Below are positions 7,981 to 16,946 of a stretch of DNA of 53,194 bases, in pieces. Source of the DNA: an uncultured Pseudomonadota bacterium (GTDB taxonomy: Bacteria; Pseudomonadota; Alphaproteobacteria; RF32; CAG-239); NCBI GenBank assembly GCA_902761535.1, contig CACWKS010000007.1:1-53194 (forward strand), given 5' to 3'. Both the position numbers and the translations under genes were made by a program. Below the pieces are notes generated by a model. That model saw nothing but the letters and a program-made list of their open reading frames with translations. It had not been told where the DNA came from and made no database searches. Every line of letters begins with the position of its first letter. Positions within the stretch are counted from its first letter, which is position 1.

Positions 7981-9462
7981 ATGCTATCGCTAAAACACAT
8001 TTCTATCAACTCTTTCAACGAAAACATTATTTATTTACATAAAGATTGCGAAGCATACAAAGTCGATGAAATATCCAATATGACCAAAGTAGAAGTTCAC
8101 GGCGGAGTTACTCCTATATTCGGTTTTTTGGAAATTATTGAAGATGATGGTATCCTGGCCACCAATGAATTAGGTCTTAACAATGAAGCATTCAAATTAA
8201 TAAATTTGCCCGAAGGAGCTGATGTAAGTCTCACCATAGCCCCACAACCGCCATCTATCCCTTTTATCAAACGCAAAATGCTTGGTAATATTCTCTCTGA
8301 AACCGAATATGTTGCAATCATAAATGATATCAGCAATCATCGTTATTCTAATATTGACACTGCCGCTTTTTTAATTGCTACCGGATCTTTTATGACAGCG
8401 CCGGAAACTCTATCATTAACTCAATCTCTGGTAGGAAATAAAGTTTTTCATTGGGATAATGAAAATATTGTAGTCGATCATCATTGCTTGGGAGGTATTC
8501 CCGGAAACAAAACCGACATAATTATCACGGCTATTATTGCCGCTTATGGTATGCCTATTCTAAAAACCGCCTCACGTTCCATAACTTCATGTGCCGGTGT
8601 CGCTGATACATTTTCCGTATTAGCAAATGTTGATCTGGACGAACAAAAAATTCGCCAATTAATCGAAAATGAACGAGGTGTAATCGTTGACTACAATACC
8701 CTGCCTTTGGTTTCAGCATGCAAAATGCTCTCCTCTATTGAACGCACACTTGGCATTTCTCAACAACATAACATTGTATCAGAAATTCTTGCTATAAAAT
8801 TAGCATCGGGTGTAACCAATTTAGTACTCGATATTCCCGTCGGCCCTACTTCACGTATAAAATCAATCGAAAATGCCGTACAAATTCGTAAACTGGTTGA
8901 GTATATAGGAGATATGTTATCATTAAAAATAGACGCCGTCATTACTGATGGCAGCGAACCAATCGGTTATGGTGTCGGAGCCGTATTGGAAGCACGTGAT
9001 GTTATGAAAGTTCTGCGCAATCGCGATGATGCTCCGCAAGATTTAAGAGAAAAATCACTATTTTTAGCTGGTCGAATACTTGAATTCGATCCCAAATTGC
9101 GTGGAGGTCAAGGCTATCTTGTCGCCAAAGAAATACTTCAATCCGGACGTGCTCTCGAAGCCATAAACCGAATAATCTACAATCAGGGAAAAGCTCCTCA
9201 AGCTCGCCTCGGTAATCTTACTCGTGAAATAACCGCCACCAGATCAGGAATTGTAGACAGCATAAATAATCAACGTATCACTCATTTAGGAATTCTTGCC
9301 GGCGCCGGTCAATATCCGGGGGCAGGATTTGATTTGCTCAAAAAAGTAGGAGATTCTGTTTCTGCCGGAGAACCGCTTTATATTATCCATTCTACTAATT
9401 CAAATGATTTTGCAATGGCTAATTCCGCTATTGATAGCGATAACGGATACGAGATAAAATAA
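7981..9462 (+). CDS. type-2 thymidine phosphorylase / AMP phosphorylase-like protein
   Basis: Member of the nucleoside phosphorylase family II (thymidine phosphorylase, AMP phosphorylase), 493 residues. It has an extra N-terminal domain (about 1-90), then the helical and alpha/beta catalytic domains. The phosphate-binding loop reads HHCLGGIPGNKT, like the GGIPGN form of type-2 and archaeal AMP phosphorylases, not the GGVGD form of classical DeoA. It is expected to cleave a nucleoside or nucleotide with phosphate, giving a base and a ribose phosphate. The substrate is uncertain. ATG 7981 is chosen (GAGG 12 bases upstream); a TTG at 7963 overlapping the accD stop lacks a ribosome binding site. 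Confidence 0.82.
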   Translation: MLSLKHISINSFNENIIYLHKDCEAYKVDEISNMTKVEVHGGVTPIFGFLEIIEDDGILATNELGLNNEAFKLINLPEGADVSLTIAPQPPSIPFIKRKMLGNILSETEYVAIINDISNHRYSNIDTAAFLIATGSFMTAPETLSLTQSLVGNKVFHWDNENIVVDHHCLGGIPGNKTDIIITAIIAAYGMPILKTASRSITSCAGVADTFSVLANVDLDEQKIRQLIENERGVIVDYNTLPLVSACKMLSSIERTLGISQQHNIVSEILAIKLASGVTNLVLDIPVGPTSRIKSIENAVQIRKLVEYIGDMLSLKIDAVITDGSEPIGYGVGAVLEARDVMKVLRNRDDAPQDLREKSLFLAGRILEFDPKLRGGQGYLVAKEILQSGRALEAINRIIYNQGKAPQARLGNLTREITATRSGIVDSINNQRITHLGILAGAGQYPGAGFDLLKKVGDSVSAGEPLYIIHSTNSNDFAMANSAIDSDNGYEIK

Positions 9463-9473
9463 TCAGTAACTTT

Positions 9474-11159
9474 TTACTTCGGCTCATATACTTCAAACAA
9501 AGCATTTTCATAAACCAATTTATCTTTATATTCTTTCCGCATATTAACCGCTTTTGTCGTTTGGTTTTCCTTATTAATAATCAGCCAATCTCCTTTTACC
9601 GGCAGGGCTTGAGGAACTAAAGGAAAATAAATAAGCGGAATATTATTAAATAGTCGTAATTTTTGCACGATGCTGCGATCCAAATAATGCACATCAGATT
9701 TTATCACAAACACTCTGTCGTTAAAATAATACCGATAAGCGGTTGACCATGTTTCGACAATCCACTGCCATAATGTTTTTGTAACATAAGGACCTTCTAA
9801 AATAAAAATTGGATTAACTGTCTTCGGGCTGGTATGTTCTGCCATATATTCAGCAACCTCACGATAATATACACCTTTGTTCTGTTTATGAAATGCTATA
9901 TCTGCCGGAATGCTGTAAAGTAATAACAATACACACAAAATTCCCCACAATTTCTTGTTATTCAAATGCTCAAAAATATACGCTAAAACAAATATTGTAG
10001 AAGTAAGCATATAATAACTTTTTCCGGCCAAATGCGGTGTTGAAGGCGATAACTTAAAAACAGCAACCACCATTATCGCCGTACAAACCGCACCAACTAA
10101 CAATCCTGAACGAAACATTGGATTATTTTTTTCGTTATAAAATTTTACCAATCGGTAAATGGCTATTCCCACAGCCAACCCCATTAAAATCAACTCCAAA
10201 TGATAAGTTTTCAACTGTTGCATTAAGGTTTGTGTATTTGCCGAAAGATAAAAATTTGTACCATTCTGCATCGCAGAAAATATTATAGTATACCCCAACA
10301 AACTTAACCCTAACAAAAATTCCAAAGGCATTATTTGGATAATTTTCCAAGGCTTCAAGAAACTTCTCATAACAATTTTTTGGTTTACAATATTATAAAA
10401 CAATGAAGTCAGCACTATACCGAAATAGAAAATTATACAGGTTTCCTTCGTATAAAAGGCAATATTAGCAAACAATAGAAAAGCAGCTGCCCATTTAATT
10501 TGGTGAGTTTTGCAATATTTACGTGCAAAAATTAATCCCAACATTAAAGCAATTATCATGTCTCTTTCGGGAAAAATTATATTCGCCGTCTGCAATAAGG
10601 TTGGCATTACCAATAAAATTGCAATCATCCATAATTTTCTTGCCACCGGAATATAATTAAAAAATGCTGATAATGCCCATGCCGCCAACATCGTTTGAAA
10701 CAATACAAATATTTTTATTATAATAATATTCTGCGTAATTGCATACAAACTTGATAAATACCAAGACCCCAAAGGTATGACACGTATATAATCAAAACTT
10801 GCAACTAAACCGTATCTCATTGTACGAGTAGTATTTATCGCCATCAAATCATAATTTTCAAATAAAGAATTATCTAAACTTAAAATATAAACTTCCGTGA
10901 ACACAATACCGGCTATTACCGCAAGCAATGCGATCCAATCAGATGCTTTCTTATAATCAAAAACATATACCTTATCACTAAAAAAGCCTTCATATAATTT
11001 TTTATCTCTCAAAAACTTGCGTAAAAAAAACATACTAACGGCCAATACAAGAGCAATAATTCCCAAACAAAGCGGCCATTGACGAGTCGATATATAAGTA
11101 TAATTAAATTTTAAAAAATTAGACCATATATTATCTTGCAACCAAGGACGTTCAAACAT
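9474..11159 (-). CDS. multi-spanning membrane protein, probable GT-C-like glycosyltransferase
   Basis: A 561-residue integral membrane protein with about ten to twelve hydrophobic segments and a C-terminal soluble domain of about 120 residues. The layout resembles GT-C transferases that use polyprenyl-phosphate sugars and related O-antigen proteins, but I see no named signature. The acidic loop LDNSLFENYDLMAINTTR after the second helix is where GT-C enzymes hold their catalytic acid. ATG 11159 is preceded by AGGAG and overlaps the end of the upstream GT2 gene by eight bases, so the two are probably co-translated and work on the same surface glycan. Confidence 0.6.
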   Translation of the reverse strand: MFERPWLQDNIWSNFLKFNYTYISTRQWPLCLGIIALVLAVSMFFLRKFLRDKKLYEGFFSDKVYVFDYKKASDWIALLAVIAGIVFTEVYILSLDNSLFENYDLMAINTTRTMRYGLVASFDYIRVIPLGSWYLSSLYAITQNIIIIKIFVLFQTMLAAWALSAFFNYIPVARKLWMIAILLVMPTLLQTANIIFPERDMIIALMLGLIFARKYCKTHQIKWAAAFLLFANIAFYTKETCIIFYFGIVLTSLFYNIVNQKIVMRSFLKPWKIIQIMPLEFLLGLSLLGYTIIFSAMQNGTNFYLSANTQTLMQQLKTYHLELILMGLAVGIAIYRLVKFYNEKNNPMFRSGLLVGAVCTAIMVVAVFKLSPSTPHLAGKSYYMLTSTIFVLAYIFEHLNNKKLWGILCVLLLLYSIPADIAFHKQNKGVYYREVAEYMAEHTSPKTVNPIFILEGPYVTKTLWQWIVETWSTAYRYYFNDRVFVIKSDVHYLDRSIVQKLRLFNNIPLIYFPLVPQALPVKGDWLIINKENQTTKAVNMRKEYKDKLVYENALFEVYEPK

Positions 11160-11976
11160 CAAATTGCTCCTTTATCATAAATTTAAGTCTTAATTTTTCC
11201 GCTATAACCGCCCAATACGGATAAAAAAATTTTACTTTTTTACCAAACTTATCAGCCAGCTCTTGTTTAATTTTTCTATCAGCCGCCATCATTTCTTGCT
11301 TTTTCAATAAAGACCAATTATCCCCATGCAAACTATATTGAACCAATATTTGCGGAATGTTGGCTAAAGTTAAATTTTTTTCCATGGCTTGTCTCACAAA
11401 ATCATAATCCTCTGCCGGAGAATATTCTTCACGATATTTTATATTCAAATCATTAAACACTTCACGGCGATACATAATGGTAGGGTGCATTAACACATTA
11501 CCCTTCCATAAATCGTTCCAATCTGGTCTCAGTGGATGACACCATACCCAGCCCAAATTAGTTATTAATCTACGCCATATTGGAGCGCCTTGTGGGCATA
11601 TCAATTCAAACCAGCTCCCCACCATGGCTATATCTTGATGCTTATCCAAAAAATTAACTTGTACTTTCAATCGATCCGGCTTGCAAATATCATCATGATC
11701 CAACACCGCTATATACTCGCCTTTCGCCATATTTATCAACTTATTACGAGCCGTTGATATACCCGAATTTTTTTTATTACAAACATATATTATACGCTTA
11801 TCATCAAACGTTTCTATTACTTTCCTCGTTTCATCTGTTGAGCCGTCATCAAACAATATCAATTCAAAATCATCATAAGTTTGCGCTAAAACCGCGGCAA
11901 TAGTTTCTTTTATAAACTTTTCGCCGTTATAAACCGGAACTAAAACAGATACTTTAGGATTTGCAGTTGTCAACAT
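11152..11976 (-). CDS. family 2 glycosyltransferase
   Basis: GT-A fold glycosyltransferase, 274 residues. The nucleotide-sugar site begins with KVSVLVPVYNGEKF, then DDGSTD (43-48) and the metal-binding acidic motif DHDD (93-96). A typical acceptor-side motif EDYDF appears about two thirds along. It probably adds a sugar to a lipid carrier or lipopolysaccharide core at the cytoplasmic face. The ATG at 11976 is chosen because the conserved fold starts there. An in-frame opening continues upstream to 12114, across a probable promoter, and codes for nothing recognisable. It heads a two-gene unit with the GT-C-like protein. Confidence 0.88.
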   Translation of the reverse strand: MLTTANPKVSVLVPVYNGEKFIKETIAAVLAQTYDDFELILFDDGSTDETRKVIETFDDKRIIYVCNKKNSGISTARNKLINMAKGEYIAVLDHDDICKPDRLKVQVNFLDKHQDIAMVGSWFELICPQGAPIWRRLITNLGWVWCHPLRPDWNDLWKGNVLMHPTIMYRREVFNDLNIKYREEYSPAEDYDFVRQAMEKNLTLANIPQILVQYSLHGDNWSLLKKQEMMAADRKIKQELADKFGKKVKFFYPYWAVIAEKLRLKFMIKEQFDV

Positions 11977-12012
11977 GATAAAAAACTTTGTATTCTTATA
12001 AAAACTTATTAT

Positions 12013-12041
12013 ATAATAATAATATACTGGTTTATTAGCAA
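12013..12041 (-). promoter_or_regulatory. candidate promoter of the GT2 gene
   Basis: Minus strand TTGCTA (12041-12036), a 17-base spacer, TATTAT (12018-12013). It lies in the divergent gap between the two glycosyltransferases and supports the ATG at 11976. Confidence 0.45.
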
Positions 12042-12094
12042 CAATAAAAAATAAAACGCAAACAATTTGTTTGGGTAGTTTTAAGGAGAAATAC

Positions 12095-13039
12095 ATGCAA
12101 AAACTTGCCATCATACTTCCCTGTTATAACGAACAAGAAATTTTACCTAAAACTATCAAAACCATAGATAAGTTGTTAAATAAACTGATAAATGCCAAAC
12201 AAATATCCCCTTCCAGCCGGATTTGTTTTGTTAACGACGGATCTAAAGACAAGAGCTTAAAAATAATTACCGACATCTGCTCAGAAAATAAACATTTTTG
12301 CTGCATTAATTTATCTCGCAACTTTGGCCATCAGGGAGCAATCCTTGCGGGAATGAATGAAATTTCCGCCGATATCTATGTCACTATTGATGCTGACTTG
12401 CAAGATAACCCCGATTGCATTTGTGAAATGCTTAATAAAATCAACGAAGGATGCGACATTGTTTATGGTGTCCGCGATTCGCGAGATACTGACAGTTGGT
12501 TCAAACGAACCACTGCTGTTTGTTATTACCGCTTACTCAAATTTTTAGGCGTAAATATCGTATATAATCATGCCGACTTTCGCATGATGACCAAACGCGC
12601 AGTCGAAACGCTTAAACAATTTCCTGAACGAAATTTATTTTTGCGTGCCATAATTCCTTTAGTTGGTTTTAAGTCGGCTCAAGTTTATTACGACCGCACC
12701 AAACGTCAAGCCGGAGAAAGCAAATACCCTCTTCCCAAAATGATAGCTTTAGCTTGGAACGGTATATCCAATTTTTCAATTGTTCCTCTGCGTCTGGTAA
12801 CTTTCAGCGGTTTCTTAATCTGTTTTATGAGCTTCATATTCTTGTGTTATGTAATTTACAACTGGTCCGCTAAGGGAACTATTGTCGGTTGGGCATCACT
12901 GGTAACAATAATTACCATTTTCAGTGGTGTGCAGATGATTTCTCTGGGAATCATCGGTGAATATTTAGCTAAAGTTTTTATCGAAGTAAAAAAACGTCCT
13001 CTCTACATAGTTGAATCTAAAATCAACATTGATAACTAA
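12095..13039 (+). CDS. GtrB/DPM1-type polyprenyl-phosphate glycosyltransferase
   Basis: GT2 enzyme of the dolichyl-phosphate mannose synthase / bactoprenol glucosyltransferase group, 314 residues. The N-terminal GT-A domain carries LPCYNEQE, NDGSKD (47-52) and DADLQD (99-104). Two C-terminal membrane helices (about 235-255 and 265-290) and the ending EYLAKVFIEVKKRPLYIVES are hallmarks of this group. It should move a sugar from a nucleotide donor to undecaprenyl phosphate, supplying a donor that GT-C enzymes use on the periplasmic side. That fits the divergent GT-C-like gene. ATG 12095 has AAGGAG at good spacing. Confidence 0.88.
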   Translation: MQKLAIILPCYNEQEILPKTIKTIDKLLNKLINAKQISPSSRICFVNDGSKDKSLKIITDICSENKHFCCINLSRNFGHQGAILAGMNEISADIYVTIDADLQDNPDCICEMLNKINEGCDIVYGVRDSRDTDSWFKRTTAVCYYRLLKFLGVNIVYNHADFRMMTKRAVETLKQFPERNLFLRAIIPLVGFKSAQVYYDRTKRQAGESKYPLPKMIALAWNGISNFSIVPLRLVTFSGFLICFMSFIFLCYVIYNWSAKGTIVGWASLVTIITIFSGVQMISLGIIGEYLAKVFIEVKKRPLYIVESKINIDN

Positions 13040-13042
13040 ATC

Positions 13043-13771
13043 TTAAAAAGCCTCACCGCCACGTAGCACTTTCTCTGCCGTTTCACTATGAGTTCCGTCT
13101 GCGTTATGAACATATATCGGTGCATAAATTATCAATGGTGTTTTGGAATCTTTTTGTGCTCTTACAATAACTCTTTTAGCTTTAACATCATTCGGCTTGG
13201 AAAAAATCGGAAATACTTCTATTCCCCCTAACCTACCGCATATATCAGCCAAAATATATTCCAACATTTCCGCACGATTAATCATGTAAAACTTCCCTTG
13301 CGGTTTTAATGATTTTACGCAAAAATCAATCCATTTATCAAATGATGTTTTATCAAAATTATGTGCCTTTGCCTTGCTGTCATTGGGCGATGGCATATCA
13401 GCGGTTGAATAAGGAGGATTCGAAATAACGTGATTAAAACTACACGGCTTATATCGTTTATTCAATATATCAATTTCCGTAAACTTAACATTATCAAACC
13501 CGTTTGCCGCCGCACTTAGATTGGCTGCTTCAACCAATTTCTCCTGCCACTCAACCCCTTCAATACCCAGATTCTTATCTTTAAATCTTTCAGCCAAACA
13601 CAAAGCCACTGCACCGGTTCCCGAACCGACATCCAATACTGCATCACCCATCTTAACTTTATTTACTGCCGCCGCCAGCCACACTGCATCGGTCGAAGCA
13701 TGATACAACCCTTTCGGCTGACATATCTTAACCGTTTTATTCAGTAAATAATCCCAGCTATCAACAATCAT
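13043..13771 (-). CDS. TrmN6-like adenine-N6 methyltransferase
   Basis: Class I SAM-dependent methyltransferase, 242 residues. The SAM-binding glycine loop is DVGSGTG (47-53) and the catalytic motif is NPPY (118-121), as in N6-adenine methyltransferases. The overall plan matches TrmN6 (YfiC), which methylates A37 of tRNA1(Val). The early stretch QPKGLYHASTDAVWLAAAV corresponds to the family's QxxxGYRxxxDxxLLA motif. The ATG at 13771 overlaps the stop of the upstream thioesterase as ATGA, with GGAAAG before it. The ATG at 13783 has no ribosome binding site. Target assignment is by family resemblance. Confidence 0.78.
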   Translation of the reverse strand: MIVDSWDYLLNKTVKICQPKGLYHASTDAVWLAAAVNKVKMGDAVLDVGSGTGAVALCLAERFKDKNLGIEGVEWQEKLVEAANLSAAANGFDNVKFTEIDILNKRYKPCSFNHVISNPPYSTADMPSPNDSKAKAHNFDKTSFDKWIDFCVKSLKPQGKFYMINRAEMLEYILADICGRLGGIEVFPIFSKPNDVKAKRVIVRAQKDSKTPLIIYAPIYVHNADGTHSETAEKVLRGGEAF

Positions 13772-14508
13772 AGCACTTTCCATATTATAGCAGCACGAGC
13801 CAATTCTCTGGCACTATCCCCCTTGGCTCTTATACTATGTATTGATTTCATCTCTTCCATTGCCGTAACTACTTCGATTTCTTCCCCGATAAAACCTTCC
13901 TTCTTAAAATTTATCTCGATTCTGACCGGGGTATGCGTCTTATGCCAAACATTATTAACAGCCTCACCCGCCCACAAAACATAAACAGCATTATTAATAT
14001 GATGATTGATATCAATATCATCATAACGCACCTTATATTGATAATATTCCAAATTATCAACAGGCTCTGCAATCTTAGCAAAATCCGTTTCTAATATTTG
14101 TTCATCAATAGCCGTATAACCTTGTAATGTATCCGGAATAGATAAAGGCCTTTTCTTATCCAAATTAATCAGTAACCACCTGCTCGCCGATTTAATAATC
14201 AATTCCCCATTCTCATCATAAATGGCAAAATCACGTCGTGCGGCAAATTTTCCTGCCAATGATGGCCAAGTCTTAATCGTTATTTCTTCCCCGACTTTAG
14301 GTAAACGATTTATTTCTATTACATAATCATTACCCACCCAAGTCATATTATTTTTAATGCAAAAATCCATACCGAAACCTCGCCTTTCAGCATCGGTAGT
14401 TGCCGCATCCTGCAAAATATTCATTAAAGTTACCAACCTTAAATTATTATTTTGATCACCTTCATAAGAACGAAGTAAAAATTTCTTTTCCAATTTATCA
14501 AACACCAC
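13768..14508 (-). CDS. acyl-ACP thioesterase, FatA/FatB-like
   Basis: Double-hotdog acyl-acyl carrier protein thioesterase, 246 residues, expected to release free fatty acids from ACP. The first hotdog carries LVTLMNILQDAATTDAERRGFGMDF and later RDFAIYDENGELIIKSASRWLLI. The second carries VRYDDIDINHHINNAVYVLWAGEA, where the D-x-N-x-H pattern is the conserved active-site region. I choose a GTG at 14508, which overlaps the upstream stop by 11 bases and has GGAG eight bases before it. Longer readings would overlap the RNase J-like gene by nearly 200 bases. Such thioesterases are common in plants and Gram-positive bacteria, less so in alphaproteobacteria. Confidence 0.82.
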   Translation of the reverse strand: MVFDKLEKKFLLRSYEGDQNNNLRLVTLMNILQDAATTDAERRGFGMDFCIKNNMTWVGNDYVIEINRLPKVGEEITIKTWPSLAGKFAARRDFAIYDENGELIIKSASRWLLINLDKKRPLSIPDTLQGYTAIDEQILETDFAKIAEPVDNLEYYQYKVRYDDIDINHHINNAVYVLWAGEAVNNVWHKTHTPVRIEINFKKEGFIGEEIEVVTAMEEMKSIHSIRAKGDSARELARAAIIWKVL

Positions 14509-15985
14509 GTTTTTTCTCCATTTTATATTCGATAATCTTAAATTTCTGTAGGGTTCTTCTTTTGCTGTAAGTATTTCGGATACTGCCATGTCCGGCCGTC
14601 GGACATTGTAAAGTCTTAACCATATTTCCGTCTTTCTGCGAAACCAACCAAACTGCAGACTTTTTTTCAACCAATTTATATTCATCTTTTCCAAACTTAT
14701 ACAGCATATTATTGTGCGGTAACGGATTTATCAGATTAAAACCGGCCAATTGTCCCACTTCATAAAACTCTTCCAATACAAAATCCGGGCAATGGGTAGG
14801 AATATAAACTGCCTTATTCATAATTTGTTTTAATATCTGCCAATCCCCCATAAAAGCATGCCCTGATCCGCGTAACAACGGCTCATCAACCACCGATACA
14901 GTTTTAATTCCTCTGTTTTCTGCCTGTTTTTTCAAAGCTGCATAACGTAATCTGGCCGTAACAAACATTAATACATCTTTTGAATTAATCCAATATTTAT
15001 CATCCAACTTGCGATAGGTTCCGATTATTGCAAACTTATTACCTAACAAGCTCAAATCATCAGGTATTTTTTCAAAAACTTTAATACGATTCTTAGCCAG
15101 ATTCTCAAAACTAATCCCATATTTATGCAATACTTTCATATAATCATAAAAATCCTCATCACCATGAAAAGCCACATTAAATCCCAATTTTAATGCTGCC
15201 AAAAATGCCACTATATACATCTCTACATGGGTAGGATAAACCGTCATATAAATTTTTTTCTTACGGAAACGCCGTATTAAATTGATAAACTTTTTATAAA
15301 CATCGCTTTCCCGATAAGCGATTCCTTCGTGATCTATCTCACAAAAATCCCCCACCACATAATTAATTTTTTTTGCAACTTGTTTCAATCGCTTTACATT
15401 AGTCGGTTTCTTAAAAAACGTTGAATTATCCAGTTTCATATCACCGCTGTGATAAACCGTAACTTTATTAAAACTAAGCAAAAACCCGTAAGCGTCAAAA
15501 CAAGTATGAGAAGCACTCAAAACCTCGACTCTCAAACGTCCGAAACGTTTTACATCTCCATCTTTAATAACAATAAAGCGAGGCCTTTGTTTCTGAGGAA
15601 TTTTATAAAAGTCATATAAGTCTTCCAAAACTATTTGCGTATATCGCCCGCCATAAAGAGAAGGTAACTTATATCCTGCTCGCAAATAATGCACTAATCC
15701 ATTTAAATGATCGGGATGCGAATGAGTCAAAAAAATTGCTTTAAGTCCGTTATCTTTATCTTTCAACAAAGCCGTAATATCAGGCACGGCTGCCACCGCA
15801 TTATCAACACCTAACGCCTGATAATTATCAAATTTTCCCACATCTATCAATAATGAAGTTTTAATTGTCTGATTTTCTCTGCGCTCGACACAGGTATACT
15901 GATAACAGTGACCGCTTATCTGATCAATATTATTGCCGCCCAACGGCCGCCAGTACAAACCTGTGTCCAGCATAGAGTTATCCAT
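14498..15985 (-). CDS. RNase J-like beta-CASP metallo-beta-lactamase protein
   Basis: Metallo-beta-lactamase fold nuclease of the beta-CASP group, 495 residues. The metal-binding motif is THSHPDHLNG (87-96). H160 in SASHTCFDAYGFLL and D182 in YHSGDMKLD correspond to the RNase J segments NHSIPDAVG and HTGDFKFD. Near the C-terminus GSGHAFMGDWQILK followed by PTHC matches the RNase J GHA and VHG motifs. RNase J degrades RNA from the 5' end. This protein is shorter than typical RNase J and is divergent, so DNA or other RNA substrates are possible. The upstream ribosome binding site is weak. It lies between the lytic enzyme and the thioesterase. Confidence 0.78.
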   Translation of the reverse strand: MDNSMLDTGLYWRPLGGNNIDQISGHCYQYTCVERRENQTIKTSLLIDVGKFDNYQALGVDNAVAAVPDITALLKDKDNGLKAIFLTHSHPDHLNGLVHYLRAGYKLPSLYGGRYTQIVLEDLYDFYKIPQKQRPRFIVIKDGDVKRFGRLRVEVLSASHTCFDAYGFLLSFNKVTVYHSGDMKLDNSTFFKKPTNVKRLKQVAKKINYVVGDFCEIDHEGIAYRESDVYKKFINLIRRFRKKKIYMTVYPTHVEMYIVAFLAALKLGFNVAFHGDEDFYDYMKVLHKYGISFENLAKNRIKVFEKIPDDLSLLGNKFAIIGTYRKLDDKYWINSKDVLMFVTARLRYAALKKQAENRGIKTVSVVDEPLLRGSGHAFMGDWQILKQIMNKAVYIPTHCPDFVLEEFYEVGQLAGFNLINPLPHNNMLYKFGKDEYKLVEKKSAVWLVSQKDGNMVKTLQCPTAGHGSIRNTYSKRRTLQKFKIIEYKMEKKRGV

Positions 15986-16000
15986 TCACTAAAAAACAAA

Positions 16001-16741
16001 TTACAGCTTCTCCGCTTTACGCAAATGATATTCTGCTAATTTAGCTTCACGCCAAGCATTTGCCGAAACGGACAGCTTAGATCTCAAATTGTCTTTATTT
16101 TTAGCAAAACGAATGGGTTTTTCAAGTTTTTTTCTGCTCTTTACACGTTTATCAACAGTTTTCGCTTTCATACCGACTTTAAGTATCCCGCGATAAACTT
16201 CCGATAATTTTTGAGCATAAATATTTGCTTTTTCGGGCAAACTGGAATGATAAGCCGCTGCGGCTTTATTCCAATCACGCCCTTTCTGCACATAAAGTTT
16301 TTTCACAAATTTAGCACCGTATTCCATATTTTTATACGGGTTAAACGCATCTTCCAGATTCTTAAAAGCATCAGGATGATACACCAAATTAATTTGCATA
16401 CATCCTACGTCAATACTTTTGATTCCTTCGGCCTGAAAACGTTTAACGGCTGCAATAGCCTCACGCTTACTTTCAAAGAAATACCCCTTACCTTGAGCAT
16501 TAACTGTCCAAGGCCAGGCTGTTTTCTTTTTTGTAGCCTCATCCCAACGTCCTGTTTCGACATTGGTAATAGTATTAAGCAGATGTTTTTTAATTTGGAA
16601 TTTGTCTTCATACCGCCGAGCTGCAACCGAACAAACTTCTCTATCACTAACATAATGAGGATAATCCGAAGCCTCCACCGGCTGACTAAACATCAGCAAC
16701 AATAACAAAAACATTAAAAAATTTGATACGAAAAGTCGCAT
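16001..16741 (-). CDS. secreted lytic transglycosylase (SLT family)
   Basis: Periplasmic peptidoglycan-cleaving enzyme, 246 residues. A signal peptide covers 1-24 (cleavage after VEA). The lysozyme-like domain has the catalytic glutamate E62 in NVETGRWD, then WPWTVNAQGKGYFF, DVGCMQINLVYHPDAF and AAAAYHSS, all typical of SLT proteins that cleave between MurNAc and GlcNAc. The C-terminal about 70 residues are very basic and of unknown role. The ATG at 16741 follows GGGG and GAGGG. It starts a minus-strand run of four genes down to 13043. The 205-base gap upstream contains a small CGGAT/ATCCG hairpin but no clear promoter. Confidence 0.87.
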   Translation of the reverse strand: MRLFVSNFLMFLLLLLMFSQPVEASDYPHYVSDREVCSVAARRYEDKFQIKKHLLNTITNVETGRWDEATKKKTAWPWTVNAQGKGYFFESKREAIAAVKRFQAEGIKSIDVGCMQINLVYHPDAFKNLEDAFNPYKNMEYGAKFVKKLYVQKGRDWNKAAAAYHSSLPEKANIYAQKLSEVYRGILKVGMKAKTVDKRVKSRKKLEKPIRFAKNKDNLRSKLSVSANAWREAKLAEYHLRKAEKL

Positions 16742-16946
16742 CCCTCTGTTCCCCTAAATCTGCCACAAGTATCCCTTATGCAACAAATATGCCAATTTCA
16801 ACTTGCTTAACGGCACCAAGCGGATATACCATCCGAATTTAAGGTTAAGTTAAACACTTGTTCTTGCCCCGACAACCGAGCAAAAACACGACCCGACAAG
16901 CAATTTATTAACGAGTCGTTAAAAAAACAAGCGTCTTATAACATAT

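Noticed and set aside
11977..12114. An N-terminal extension of the GT2 protein
   Set aside because: It crosses the divergent promoter, lacks a ribosome binding site and adds residues before the conserved fold.
14509..14694. An N-terminal extension of the thioesterase
   Set aside because: It would overlap the conserved end of the RNase J-like gene by nearly 200 bases. A GTG with GGAG gives the normal length.
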